NCBI GenBank assembly: GCA_024275775.1 | Contig: JAJRYM010000038.1 | Span: 1-21,747 of the forward strand | Direction of reading: 5' to 3' | From: Nitrospirota bacterium | GTDB lineage: Bacteria > Nitrospinota_A > UBA7883 > JACRGQ01 | DNA: 21,747 nucleotides | Part shown: piece after piece, positions 14,819 through 21,747 of the stretch | Position numbering within the stretch: the first letter of the stretch is position 1 | Layout: the number at the start of each line of letters is the position of its first letter | The notes under the pieces: generated by a model | The model's input: only the letters and a program-made list of their open reading frames with translations | Told to the model about the DNA's origin: nothing | The model's database searches: none | Made by a program: the position numbers and the translations under genes

Positions 14819-16197
14819 GTCATGATGTTCCGAGCCACACGGATGTAGTTGAGTTCCTTGGGAATTTTTTCATCCTCGCAGTAGTTATGGTCGGCAAGTA
14901 TTCTCAGGTCGGCCAGGGTTCGCGCGTCGCCAGTGAAGATCACCGTTTCCATACCTTCGTCCGCCGCCATCCCGCCGGCTTCCAGCAGATCCAGCACCGA
15001 CCGGGCGTCAAACTTCCTGTTGCCGACTTTCAGGAAAACATCCGTGCCGTGTTCTTCCACTACTAGAGTTACATAGTAGGCGGGGCGGGCGTGAAAGCCT
15101 GCCGGTTGCGGAATGGGAAGCTCTATTTCTCCCTTCTTTACGAATTTGGACATAATCTTTTCCGCTATCGGCTTGCCTTTCATTATGTACTTGTGGGAGT
15201 AATAAAAGGCGAAATTGGAAAGAAGCTTTAGGACGCTGTTTCTGTCAACGATTTCCGAAATCTTTTTCTGGCTTTCGTGAACATGGGCTTCGTTTTCATG
15301 TCTCTCGTAAAAATGAATATTCCACCTGGCCATTTCCAGAAGGTGCATCGGAATAGCGATGCACGCTCTCAATTTGATAAGCTCCGGGTTTTTCCGTTCT
15401 ATTTCTGTCTGCCGGATGTGAGTGTCGTATTCCGACTGTAGGCCGTGCAGGCTGTTTTCAAGCACTTTCACTTTTGTTTCGTTGAAGCGTGACGGGATAA
15501 TCTCGGCCAACTCTTCCGGGCTCGGCCGACTGCCGTATTTGTCGCGGTGCATTTTGAGAGCCAGTTTGCGGTATGTTTCGGCTATGCGCCTCCCCCACGA
15601 TTCGGAAGTGGCGTGCTGTTCCATGTCGATATTTCTCGGCAGTTTAAACTCCTGCCCTATTTCACCGAATGAATAGCTTATATCTTCCATGTCTCCGGGA
15701 TCGCATCCCTGCCGTTTAAGTTCTGCCAGCGCTTCGGAAACGAGCCCTATCTCAATATGGTTGATGAAATCCACCGCTTCGAAAGCGTGGCTTAAAAACT
15801 CTTCGGATATATCGTCCTGCTCGTCGGCGAAATAGTCCCCATAACGGTTTATGAGATGACACAGCTCGAACGCCGCGACAGAAAAGTTCCTGACGCTGGA
15901 AATAAGCTCGCTGAAATGATGCCATGTTTTGTTTTCAGCCGCGCCGTAATCGTGGAGGAAATTCTGAAGTTTCTCCACTTCGCTCATTACGTTGTAATAG
16001 AAAAACGCGGAAAACATGGAAGGATTTTTAATTATCAGCGATGCTATCCGAAAAAAGGGGCGCGCTCTTTTCTGCAGGGGTTCCTTGAAAGCGTCTTCGC
16101 TGATTATTTTATGCAGGGGTCTCCGAAAAGGAGGAGTGGCGGGCGCTCCTTTACTGTTTTGCGTCTCTTTTTCCCCTTTATCTGAAACTGTCGCCAT
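14815..16197 (-). CDS. HPr-domain protein with a long N-terminal helical domain of unknown function
   Basis: This 460-residue protein has a C-terminal HPr fold (about residues 352-440) attached to roughly 350 residues I do not recognise. The HPr part reads IELPIPQPAGFHARPAYYVTLVVEE and then KFDARSVLDLLEAGGMAADEG. His369 matches the His15 that PEP-dependent enzyme I phosphorylates in HPr. Ser400, 31 residues on, matches Ser46, the HPr kinase site. The N-terminal section is soluble and helix-rich with many aromatic and charged residues (WHHFSELISSVRNF, HLLEMARWNIHFYERH); no membrane helix or nucleotide-binding motif is visible. A lone HPr has only 85-90 residues. No enzyme I, enzyme II or HPr kinase gene is in the window, so a regulatory role is more likely than sugar transport. 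AAGGAT about 11 bases upstream fits the start. The stop overlaps the amidohydrolase ATG. Confidence 0.8.
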   Translation of the reverse strand: MATVSDKGEKETQNSKGAPATPPFRRPLHKIISEDAFKEPLQKRARPFFRIASLIIKNPSMFSAFFYYNVMSEVEKLQNFLHDYGAAENKTWHHFSELISSVRNFSVAAFELCHLINRYGDYFADEQDDISEEFLSHAFEAVDFINHIEIGLVSEALAELKRQGCDPGDMEDISYSFGEIGQEFKLPRNIDMEQHATSESWGRRIAETYRKLALKMHRDKYGSRPSPEELAEIIPSRFNETKVKVLENSLHGLQSEYDTHIRQTEIERKNPELIKLRACIAIPMHLLEMARWNIHFYERHENEAHVHESQKKISEIVDRNSVLKLLSNFAFYYSHKYIMKGKPIAEKIMSKFVKKGEIELPIPQPAGFHARPAYYVTLVVEEHGTDVFLKVGNRKFDARSVLDLLEAGGMAADEGMETVIFTGDARTLADLRILADHNYCEDEKIPKELNYIRVARNIMT

Positions 16198-16261
16198 TTT
16201 TTGATTTTATCCTTTTATGGGGGAATGGTTCAAATACGATGTTAAACCTTTTCGCAACCGA

Positions 16262-17203
16262 TCAGGCTGTGGGCCGATCGGATTTAAAATATTCGATTGT
16301 CTTGTCCAGCCCGTCCTCAAGCGCCCATTTCGGTTCCCATCCCAGCAGTTTTCCGGCTTTTGATATGTCAGGTTTTCTCTGTTTCGGGTCGTTTTCGGGA
16401 AGCGGCAGGAAAACGATTTCACTCTCCGGGTTTATCTTTTCCCTGATTTGTTCGGCAATATCGAGAATGGTCATTTCATTAGGGTTGCCGATGTTGACAG
16501 GCGTGGTTACGGGCGAGAACAACAGCCTGGCCAGCCCTTCCACAAGGTCGTTTATGTAGCAGAAGCTCCTCGTTTGGGAGCCGTCGCCGTAAACCGTTAT
16601 CGGTTCGCCCGCCAAAGCCTGATTTATGAAATTCGGCACCGCGCGCCCGTCGTTTTTTCTCATTCTTGGCCCGAATGTGTTGAATATCCGGGCGATGCGA
16701 CTTTCAGCCCATTCTTTCGCGCGATATGTGTAAGCAAGAGCTTCGGCGAATCTTTTGGCTTCGTCGTAACAGGCTCTGGGCCCGAAGGAGTTTACGCGCC
16801 CCCAGTAACTTTCCGGCTGGGGCGTAACTTCAGGGTCTCCGTACACTTCGGATGTGGACGCCTGCAAAAAAACCGCTTTCTTCTCGCGCGCAAGCTCAAG
16901 GCAGTGGTAGGCGCCCACGCTTCCCACCAGCATGGTTTCCAGAGGGTATTCGTAGTAATCCACCGGGCTGGCGGGCGAGGCCAGGTTTGCAATATAGTCA
17001 AGCGCGCCGGGGAATTCGATACCTTTCGTAATATCCCGCTCGGTGAACCTGAAAAGCGGCTCGTCGTCCAGATGGCTTATGTTGGCGGGAGTGGATGTTA
17101 TGAAATTATCCACGCCGTACACGTTGTGCCCGTCGCGGATAAGCTCGTCGACAAAATGCGAGCCGATAAATCCGGCCGCTCCGGTTACGAGGATTTCGGC
17201 CAT
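16262..17203 (-). CDS. uxs: UDP-glucuronic acid decarboxylase (UDP-xylose synthase), extended SDR family
   Basis: This 313-residue NAD-dependent enzyme converts UDP-glucuronate to UDP-xylose in the cytoplasm. It shows the Rossmann loop GAAGFIGS, the catalytic Tyr146-x3-Lys150 (YDEAK) and TSEVYGDP. NLASPASPVDYYEYPLETM and RIFNTFGPRM, GRAVPNFINQAL and VYGDGSQTRSFCYINDLVEG are characteristic of UXS proteins rather than UDP-glucose 4-epimerase. The ATG lies inside the last codons of ugd (19-base overlap) with a strong GGGAGGGG ribosome binding site, so the two enzymes of the pathway are coupled. A 6-bp inverted repeat, CCGATC/GATCGG (16258-16263 and 16276-16281), spans its stop codon. dTDP-glucose dehydratase is the main alternative, but the motif set and ugd neighbour favour UXS. 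Confidence 0.88.
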   Translation of the reverse strand: MAEILVTGAAGFIGSHFVDELIRDGHNVYGVDNFITSTPANISHLDDEPLFRFTERDITKGIEFPGALDYIANLASPASPVDYYEYPLETMLVGSVGAYHCLELAREKKAVFLQASTSEVYGDPEVTPQPESYWGRVNSFGPRACYDEAKRFAEALAYTYRAKEWAESRIARIFNTFGPRMRKNDGRAVPNFINQALAGEPITVYGDGSQTRSFCYINDLVEGLARLLFSPVTTPVNIGNPNEMTILDIAEQIREKINPESEIVFLPLPENDPKQRKPDISKAGKLLGWEPKWALEDGLDKTIEYFKSDRPTA

Positions 17204-18495
17204 TTGCCCCTCCCAAAGCAGTAGTATTCAAACCCCAATCTCTTTTTTCTTTCAGGGTCGTATATGTTGCGCCCGTCGAAAATTATCGGATGTTTCATCG
17301 AGTTTTTTATCTTCTCCATGTTAAGCAGTCTGAACTCCCGCCATTCTGTGACGAGAAGCATAGCGTCGGCGCCGTCGCAGGCTTCGTAGGCGTTCCGGCA
17401 GTAGCGTATATCCGGAAACATCTCCCGCGCCCGTTGCATGGCAACCGGGTCGTAAGCTTGTATGATAACGCTTTCTTCAAGAAGCGCCTTTATTATTTCG
17501 ATGGACTTCGCTTCCCTCATGTCGTCCGTATCCGGTTTGAAGGAAAGCCCCAGAACGGCCACTGTTTTGCCGTTCAAATCGGGGAAACGGGTTTTAATGA
17601 GTTCCAGGAAATGTGCCGCCCGCCCGTTGTTGGTTTCCATCACGTGTTTTAGAATATCGAACCGGTATCCGAAACCGGCGGAAGTGCTTAAAAGGCTTTT
17701 CACGTCCTTGGGAAAACATGACCCGCCGAAACCGAGCCCGGCATTCAGGAAATCCCGACCGATTCTCTTGTCGTAACCCATGCCTCTAGCCACGTCTTCT
17801 ACATCGGCCCCTGTCTGTTCACACAGGTTCGCGATGGAATTGATGAATGAAATCTTTGTGGCGAGGAACGCGTTGGAGGCGTATTTGATGATTTCGGCCG
17901 TATAGAGATTGGTAATCAGTATCGGCGCTTCGAGGGTGGCGTAAAGCTCCATAAGGCGAAAAGCTACTTTTTTCGTGGAGGCGCCTATGATTATTCTGTC
18001 CGGACTTAGGGCGTCCCGGATGGCCGATCCTTCCCGCAGAAATTCGGGATTGGATACCACGTCCACATTAAAGCCTTCGTTTTTATGTTCATTTATGGTC
18101 TCAAGCACAAGATCGCCCGTTCCCACCGGAACGGTGCTTTTGTTTACGATGGTCTTATCTCCGTTCAGCGCGAGGGCGATATCTCTAGCCGCGCTTTTTA
18201 TGTACGCTAGGTCCGTTTCGCCGTTGTCGAGCGTTGGCGTGTTTACGCATATAAAGATAATTTCCGAAGCCCGCACGCCCCGCGCAATGTCGGTTGTGAA
18301 GGAAAGCCTCTCTTCGTTGCGGTTGCGCACGACCATCTCTTCGAGGCCGGGCTCGAAAAAAGGGATTTTATTTTTATTAAGGAGATCGATTTTTTCCGCC
18401 GCGCTGTCAACGCATATCACATCGTTGCCGAGCTCGGCGAAGACGGCCCCGGTCACGAGCCCCACATACCCCGTTCCGATAACGCAAATATTCAT
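17185..18495 (-). CDS. ugd: UDP-glucose 6-dehydrogenase
   Basis: This 436-residue enzyme performs the two-step NAD-dependent oxidation of UDP-glucose to UDP-glucuronate. The N-terminal Rossmann motif is GTGYVGLVTGAVFAELGNDV. ICVNTPT and NKSTVPVGTGD follow, then SNPEFLREGSAIRD, NAFLATKISFINSIANLCE and GLGFGGSCFPKD. The last of these holds the catalytic Cys260, the same number as in the streptococcal enzyme. The C-terminal half contains VAVLGLSFKPDTDDMREAKS and the UDP-binding end domain. It starts four bases after the fmt stop, with AAAGG as ribosome binding site inside fmt, and overlaps uxs by 19 bases. Together they supply precursors for capsule, lipopolysaccharide or exopolysaccharide. No glycosyltransferase is nearby. 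Confidence 0.97.
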   Translation of the reverse strand: MNICVIGTGYVGLVTGAVFAELGNDVICVDSAAEKIDLLNKNKIPFFEPGLEEMVVRNRNEERLSFTTDIARGVRASEIIFICVNTPTLDNGETDLAYIKSAARDIALALNGDKTIVNKSTVPVGTGDLVLETINEHKNEGFNVDVVSNPEFLREGSAIRDALSPDRIIIGASTKKVAFRLMELYATLEAPILITNLYTAEIIKYASNAFLATKISFINSIANLCEQTGADVEDVARGMGYDKRIGRDFLNAGLGFGGSCFPKDVKSLLSTSAGFGYRFDILKHVMETNNGRAAHFLELIKTRFPDLNGKTVAVLGLSFKPDTDDMREAKSIEIIKALLEESVIIQAYDPVAMQRAREMFPDIRYCRNAYEACDGADAMLLVTEWREFRLLNMEKIKNSMKHPIIFDGRNIYDPERKKRLGFEYYCFGRGKWPKSS

Positions 18496-18498
18496 CTT

Positions 18499-19446
18499 TC
18501 AGCCTTTATTTTCGTTTGAAAAACGCGAATCATTATCTATTCCGGCTCCACGCGCCCAGCTATCGGCGGGCATTTCCTTCTTCCCTTCCGGTTTTACTTT
18601 CAAGACTGCTAATTTACCATTTCCGGTTTCCACTTCCAAACAGCCGGCTTTAATGCCAATTATTTTCCCGGCTGTTCCTTCAACAGCCGAACCTTCGGCC
18701 GGTTTTACCTCGCGCAGGATAATTCGTTTGCCGTTGAAGAAGGTGAACGCCCCCGGTACCGGGAAAAGCGCGCGCACCTTGCGGTCGATTACTTCGGCGG
18801 AGTCGTGCCAGTTGATTCGTCTTTCTTCCGGGTCGATTTTCGGCGCGTATGTCGCCTTGGCTTCGTCCTGCGGCGCCGGTTTTATTTGCCCTTCCGCAAG
18901 CAGTGATAAGGTTTCTGCCATGAGGGAGGCGCCTGTTTCCGCAAGCTCATCGTGAAGTTCGCCGAAAGTTACAGCCGTGCCGAGCCTGACTGTTCTTTGA
19001 AGAAGGATATCCCCCGCGTCCATTCTGCGGGCCATCATCATGGTCGTAACGCCGGTTTCCCGAAAACCTTCCATAATCGCCCGCTGGAGTGGAGCCGCTC
19101 CGCGCAGTTTCGGGAGAATCGACGCGTGAAGGTTCACGCATCCGTAGCGGGGAAGCTCCAGCAATCTCTTTTTAAGAATCTGGCCGAAAGCCGTTACCAC
19201 GATAATATCCGGCGCGGCTGTGGCGATTTTTTGAACGGCATCCGGACTGTTTACGTTTTCCGGCTGGTAAACCGGAAGCCCAAGCTTTTCCGCTTCGACC
19301 TTTACGGGAGGGGCGGAAAGCTTTCTTCCTCTTCCGGCAGGCCTGTCCGGCTGGGCTATGACGAGCGTTATTTCATGCCCCGCTTCGCGCATGGCTTTCA
19401 GGCTCGGCACGGCGAAATCAGGCGTTCCCATAAAGACAATTTTCAT
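18499..19446 (-). CDS. fmt: Methionyl-tRNA formyltransferase
   Basis: This 315-residue enzyme formylates the initiator methionyl-tRNA with 10-formyltetrahydrofolate. The N-terminal formyltransferase domain reads MKIVFMGTPDFAVPSL, AQPDRPAGRGRK and VNLHASILPKLRGAAPLQRA. Catalytic Asn105 and His107 are followed by RMDAGDIL with Asp143, matching E. coli Asn106/His108/Asp144. The C-terminal OB-fold tRNA-binding domain starts near residue 205 (INWHDSAEVIDRKVRAL). Length is normal. No clear ribosome binding site precedes the ATG. fmt often sits beside def (peptide deformylase); here it instead leads a minus-strand operon into ugd, three bases downstream. It diverges from purL across 141 bases. Confidence 0.97.
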   Translation of the reverse strand: MKIVFMGTPDFAVPSLKAMREAGHEITLVIAQPDRPAGRGRKLSAPPVKVEAEKLGLPVYQPENVNSPDAVQKIATAAPDIIVVTAFGQILKKRLLELPRYGCVNLHASILPKLRGAAPLQRAIMEGFRETGVTTMMMARRMDAGDILLQRTVRLGTAVTFGELHDELAETGASLMAETLSLLAEGQIKPAPQDEAKATYAPKIDPEERRINWHDSAEVIDRKVRALFPVPGAFTFFNGKRIILREVKPAEGSAVEGTAGKIIGIKAGCLEVETGNGKLAVLKVKPEGKKEMPADSWARGAGIDNDSRFSNENKG

Positions 19447-19475
19447 GCGCGAATGATATCACGGCGCCGTAGCCT

Positions 19476-19514
19476 GTTGCGGCTTTCAGCCGGTGGGAGA
19501 TATAATGCCGCAAC
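19476..19514 (+). promoter_or_regulatory. purL promoter enclosed by an 8-bp inverted repeat
   Basis: A consensus -10 box TATAAT (19501-19506) has a partial -35, TTGCGG (19477-19482), at an 18-base spacing. The arms GTTGCGGC (19476-19483) and GCCGCAAC (19507-19514) are perfect reverse complements. One covers the -35 and the other starts right after the -10 and covers the expected transcription start. A regulator bound here would block the promoter. The site does not resemble the E. coli or B. subtilis PurR boxes as I know them. Further on, GCAGGC/GCCTGC (19521-19526 and 19534-19539) can form a small hairpin in the leader. Confidence 0.45.
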
Positions 19515-19587
19515 TTTTATGCAGGCGGTTGATGCCTGCCGAACGGCGGAAAAATTGTCTGGATTGATATCCTGAAAGCGGAGAGTA

Positions 19588-21747
19588 ATGAAAACTGAAA
19601 CGGAACTTCAAACCGCGCTCGATCACGGCCTGACCGAAGAAGAGTTCGGGAAAATAAAAACCATTCTCGGCAGAATGCCGAACCTTGTTGAGCTCGGCAT
19701 TTTCGCCGCGATGTGGAGCGAGCACTGCTCCTACAAAAGCTCGCGGGTGCATCTCTCCCGCTTTCCAACCGACGGGCCTCAGGTGATACAGGGGCCGGGC
19801 GAGAACGCGGGCGTCGTCGATATAGGCGATGGATTGGCGGTTATATTCAAGATGGAATCGCACAACCACCCGTCGTTCATAGAGCCGGTGGAAGGGGCCG
19901 CCACCGGTGTGGGCGGCATACTGAGGGATATCTTTACGATGGGCGCACAGCCTGTAGCGTCATTCGACTGCCTGCGGTTCGGCGACCCGTCGCACGAAAG
20001 AACGCCGTATCTCGTAAACGGCGTGGTTAAAGGGATTTCGTCATACGGCAACTGCATCGGCGTACCGACCATCGGAGGCAACACCCGTTTCCACGAATGC
20101 TATAACGGCAACATACTGGTTAACGTAATGAACGTAGGGCTGGCCGGGAAAGATTCCATCTTTTACGGAAGGGCAAGCGGCCTCGGAAATCTTGTGATTT
20201 ACATCGGTTCCCGCACCGGCAGGGACGGCATCCACGGTGCGGTGATGGCGTCGGACAGCTTTGACGACGAGTCGGAAGCGAAAAGGCCCACCGTGCAGGT
20301 TGGCGATCCTTTTACCGAAAAACTGCTGGTGGAAGCCTGCCTTGAGCTTTTCAGGGAGGGGCTGGTGGAAGGCATTCAGGATATGGGCGCCGCCGGACTT
20401 ACATCCTCCGCATTCGAGATGGCCGAGCGCGCCGGAACCGGCCTTACGATGCATCTCGACCGCGTGCCTGTGCGCGAAGAAGATATGACGCCTTACGAAA
20501 TTATGCTTTCGGAATCGCAGGAGAGGATGTTGCTTGTAACCCCGCCGGAAAACGAGGAAAAAATCAGGGCGATTCTGGAAAAATGGGATCTTGAGGCTGA
20601 AACCATCGGGGAGGTGGCGGATCACGGCCATGTGAAACTCTATTTCAATTCCGATATCGCCGCCGATATACCGGTTGCCCCGTGCGTAGGCGCCGCGCCG
20701 AAATACGAACGTCCCATGAAACGCCCCGAAAGGCTTGATGCCCTTCACGCGTTCGACACCGGCTCGGTTCCGGAGCCGGGCGACCTGCGGGAGGTTTTCT
20801 TCAGGCTTCTTTCATCGGCCAACCTGAACTCCAAAAGATGGATAACGGAGCAGTACGATTCGATGGTAGGCGTCAATACCGTATTCGGGCCGGGGCATGA
20901 CGCGGCTTTGATAAGGGTGAAAGGTACGGAACGGGGCATAGCTGTCTCTACCGGCTGTAACGAGCGGTACTGCTATCTCGACCCGTTCACCGGCGGCGCG
21001 ATAGCCGTGGCGGAGGCGGCGCGCAACGTCGCCTGTTGCGGGGCGAAACCGCTGGCGACAACCGACTGCCTCAATTTCGGTTCGCCGGAAAACCCGGAAA
21101 TAATGTGGGAGTTTTCGCAGTCGGTTGACGGCATGTCGTCAGCGTGCCGAAAACTCGGAGTGCCGATTGTCGGCGGCAACGTAAGTTTTTATAATCAGAC
21201 CGGCGACGAAGCGGTTTATCCGACGCCGATGGCGGGGGTCGTCGGCCTTCTGGAAAATATCGAACTGCGGGTTCCTTCGCATTTTCAGAGAAACGGAGAT
21301 GTTATCTTCCTTCTCGGCGAGACGTTCGACGAGATAGGGGGAAGCGAGTATCTGAAAACCATACATGGAAAGGACGCCGGGAAACCTCCCGCGCTGGATC
21401 TCGAAAAGGAAAAAGCTCTCATTGACCTTCTGCAGGAACTCGCGAGACTGAAACTTATAAGCTCGGCTCATGATGTTTCGGATGGCGGGCTGGCGCAGAC
21501 GCTGGCGGAATCATGCCTCGGCGGCGAGTTCGGATGCAGAGTCGATACGACGACAAATATGCGCGCCGATTTCTTTCTTTTCAGCGAATCGCAGTCCCGC
21601 GCCGTGATAAGTCTGAACGAAGCTAACGAGAAAAAGGTTGTCGAGCTGTTTGAAAAATACGGGGTGCCGTGGAGTCCCATCGGAAGGGTGGAGGAAGAAA
21701 GGTTCCGCATTATCGTAAACGAAAAGCCGCTCGTAAAAGCGTCCGTG
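19588..21747 (+). CDS. purL: Phosphoribosylformylglycinamidine synthase, large-type single-chain subunit PurL (3' end outside window)
   Basis: This ATP-dependent enzyme turns FGAR into FGAM in purine synthesis, receiving ammonia from a separate glutaminase PurQ with the help of PurS. The open frame runs 720 codons to the window edge. Related PurL proteins have about 735-745 residues, so only the last 15-25 are missing. It is the short form without the fused glutaminase domain. Motifs include LGIFAAMWSEHCSYKSS with His46, QGPGENAG and MESHNHPSFIEPVEGAATGVGG. DMGAAGLTSSAFEMAERAGTG, LSESQERML and, in the second half, GPGHDAALIRV, NFGSPENPEIMWEFSQSV and SAHDVSDGGLAQTLAES follow. GGAGAG before the ATG is the ribosome binding site. 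It diverges from fmt and has its own strong -10 element. Confidence 0.96.
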   Translation, partial: MKTETELQTALDHGLTEEEFGKIKTILGRMPNLVELGIFAAMWSEHCSYKSSRVHLSRFPTDGPQVIQGPGENAGVVDIGDGLAVIFKMESHNHPSFIEPVEGAATGVGGILRDIFTMGAQPVASFDCLRFGDPSHERTPYLVNGVVKGISSYGNCIGVPTIGGNTRFHECYNGNILVNVMNVGLAGKDSIFYGRASGLGNLVIYIGSRTGRDGIHGAVMASDSFDDESEAKRPTVQVGDPFTEKLLVEACLELFREGLVEGIQDMGAAGLTSSAFEMAERAGTGLTMHLDRVPVREEDMTPYEIMLSESQERMLLVTPPENEEKIRAILEKWDLEAETIGEVADHGHVKLYFNSDIAADIPVAPCVGAAPKYERPMKRPERLDALHAFDTGSVPEPGDLREVFFRLLSSANLNSKRWITEQYDSMVGVNTVFGPGHDAALIRVKGTERGIAVSTGCNERYCYLDPFTGGAIAVAEAARNVACCGAKPLATTDCLNFGSPENPEIMWEFSQSVDGMSSACRKLGVPIVGGNVSFYNQTGDEAVYPTPMAGVVGLLENIELRVPSHFQRNGDVIFLLGETFDEIGGSEYLKTIHGKDAGKPPALDLEKEKALIDLLQELARLKLISSAHDVSDGGLAQTLAESCLGGEFGCRVDTTTNMRADFFLFSESQSRAVISLNEANEKKVVELFEKYGVPWSPIGRVEEERFRIIVNEKPLVKASV

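Noticed and set aside
16448..18955. Plus-strand open frames of 258 and 326 codons opposite uxs, ugd and fmt
   Set aside because: They are shadows of strongly conserved minus-strand enzymes, with low-complexity composition and no ribosome binding sites.
1..21747. CRISPR array, insertion sequence, prophage, tRNA or defence island
   Set aside because: No direct-repeat array, transposase, integrase or tRNA-like cloverleaf was seen, and all large frames are assigned to metabolic, repair or membrane functions.

Overview
The window looks like a chromosomal segment of a free-living bacterium with a Gram-negative type of gene set. It is moderately GC-rich, densely packed and made mostly of single-copy housekeeping and redox genes. 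I see no transposase, integrase, phage gene, CRISPR array, tRNA or rRNA. A membrane transhydrogenase split into three genes, an NfnAB-type flavoprotein pair (commonest in anaerobes and facultative anaerobes), a PCYCGC-type Cys-rich protein and an HPr-domain fusion suggest a deep-branching lineage, perhaps of the former Deltaproteobacteria, Nitrospirota or Nitrospinota. The sequence alone does not settle the phylum.

Layout. At the left edge is the 5' part of a comM/yifB gene (minus strand), diverging from a plus-strand block. That block holds a CPA1 Na+/H+ antiporter with a C-terminal cyclic-nucleotide-binding domain, DNA polymerase I (polA), the transhydrogenase operon pntAA-pntAB-pntB, RNase PH (rph) and the nfnA-nfnB pair. 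The nfnAB transcript appears to start with a compact structured leader RNA that begins almost exactly at a good predicted promoter. A GC hairpin at 12421-12443 separates nfnB from a convergent minus-strand block. Read in its own direction from 19446 down to 12460, this block is fmt, ugd, a UDP-glucuronate decarboxylase gene (uxs), a 460-residue HPr-domain fusion protein, an M20 amidohydrolase, a membrane-anchored PCYCGC-type protein and a membrane-anchored TlpA/ResA-like thioredoxin. Most of these genes overlap or nearly touch. purL diverges from fmt and runs off the right edge about 20 codons short of its end.

How the genes fit together. Pnt and NfnAB both move electrons between NADH and NADPH, one driven by the proton gradient and the other by ferredoxin, and they lie 1.2 kb apart around rph. 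Ugd and the decarboxylase form a two-step route from UDP-glucose to UDP-xylose for surface glycans. The PCYCGC protein and the thioredoxin overlap by 20 bases and probably work together on thiols or metal outside the membrane. The HPr fusion is coupled to the amidohydrolase by an ATGA overlap. It keeps both HPr phosphorylation positions at the canonical spacing, on a long helical domain I do not recognise; this is the most novel protein in the window. The most novel nucleic-acid element is the leader ahead of nfnAB.
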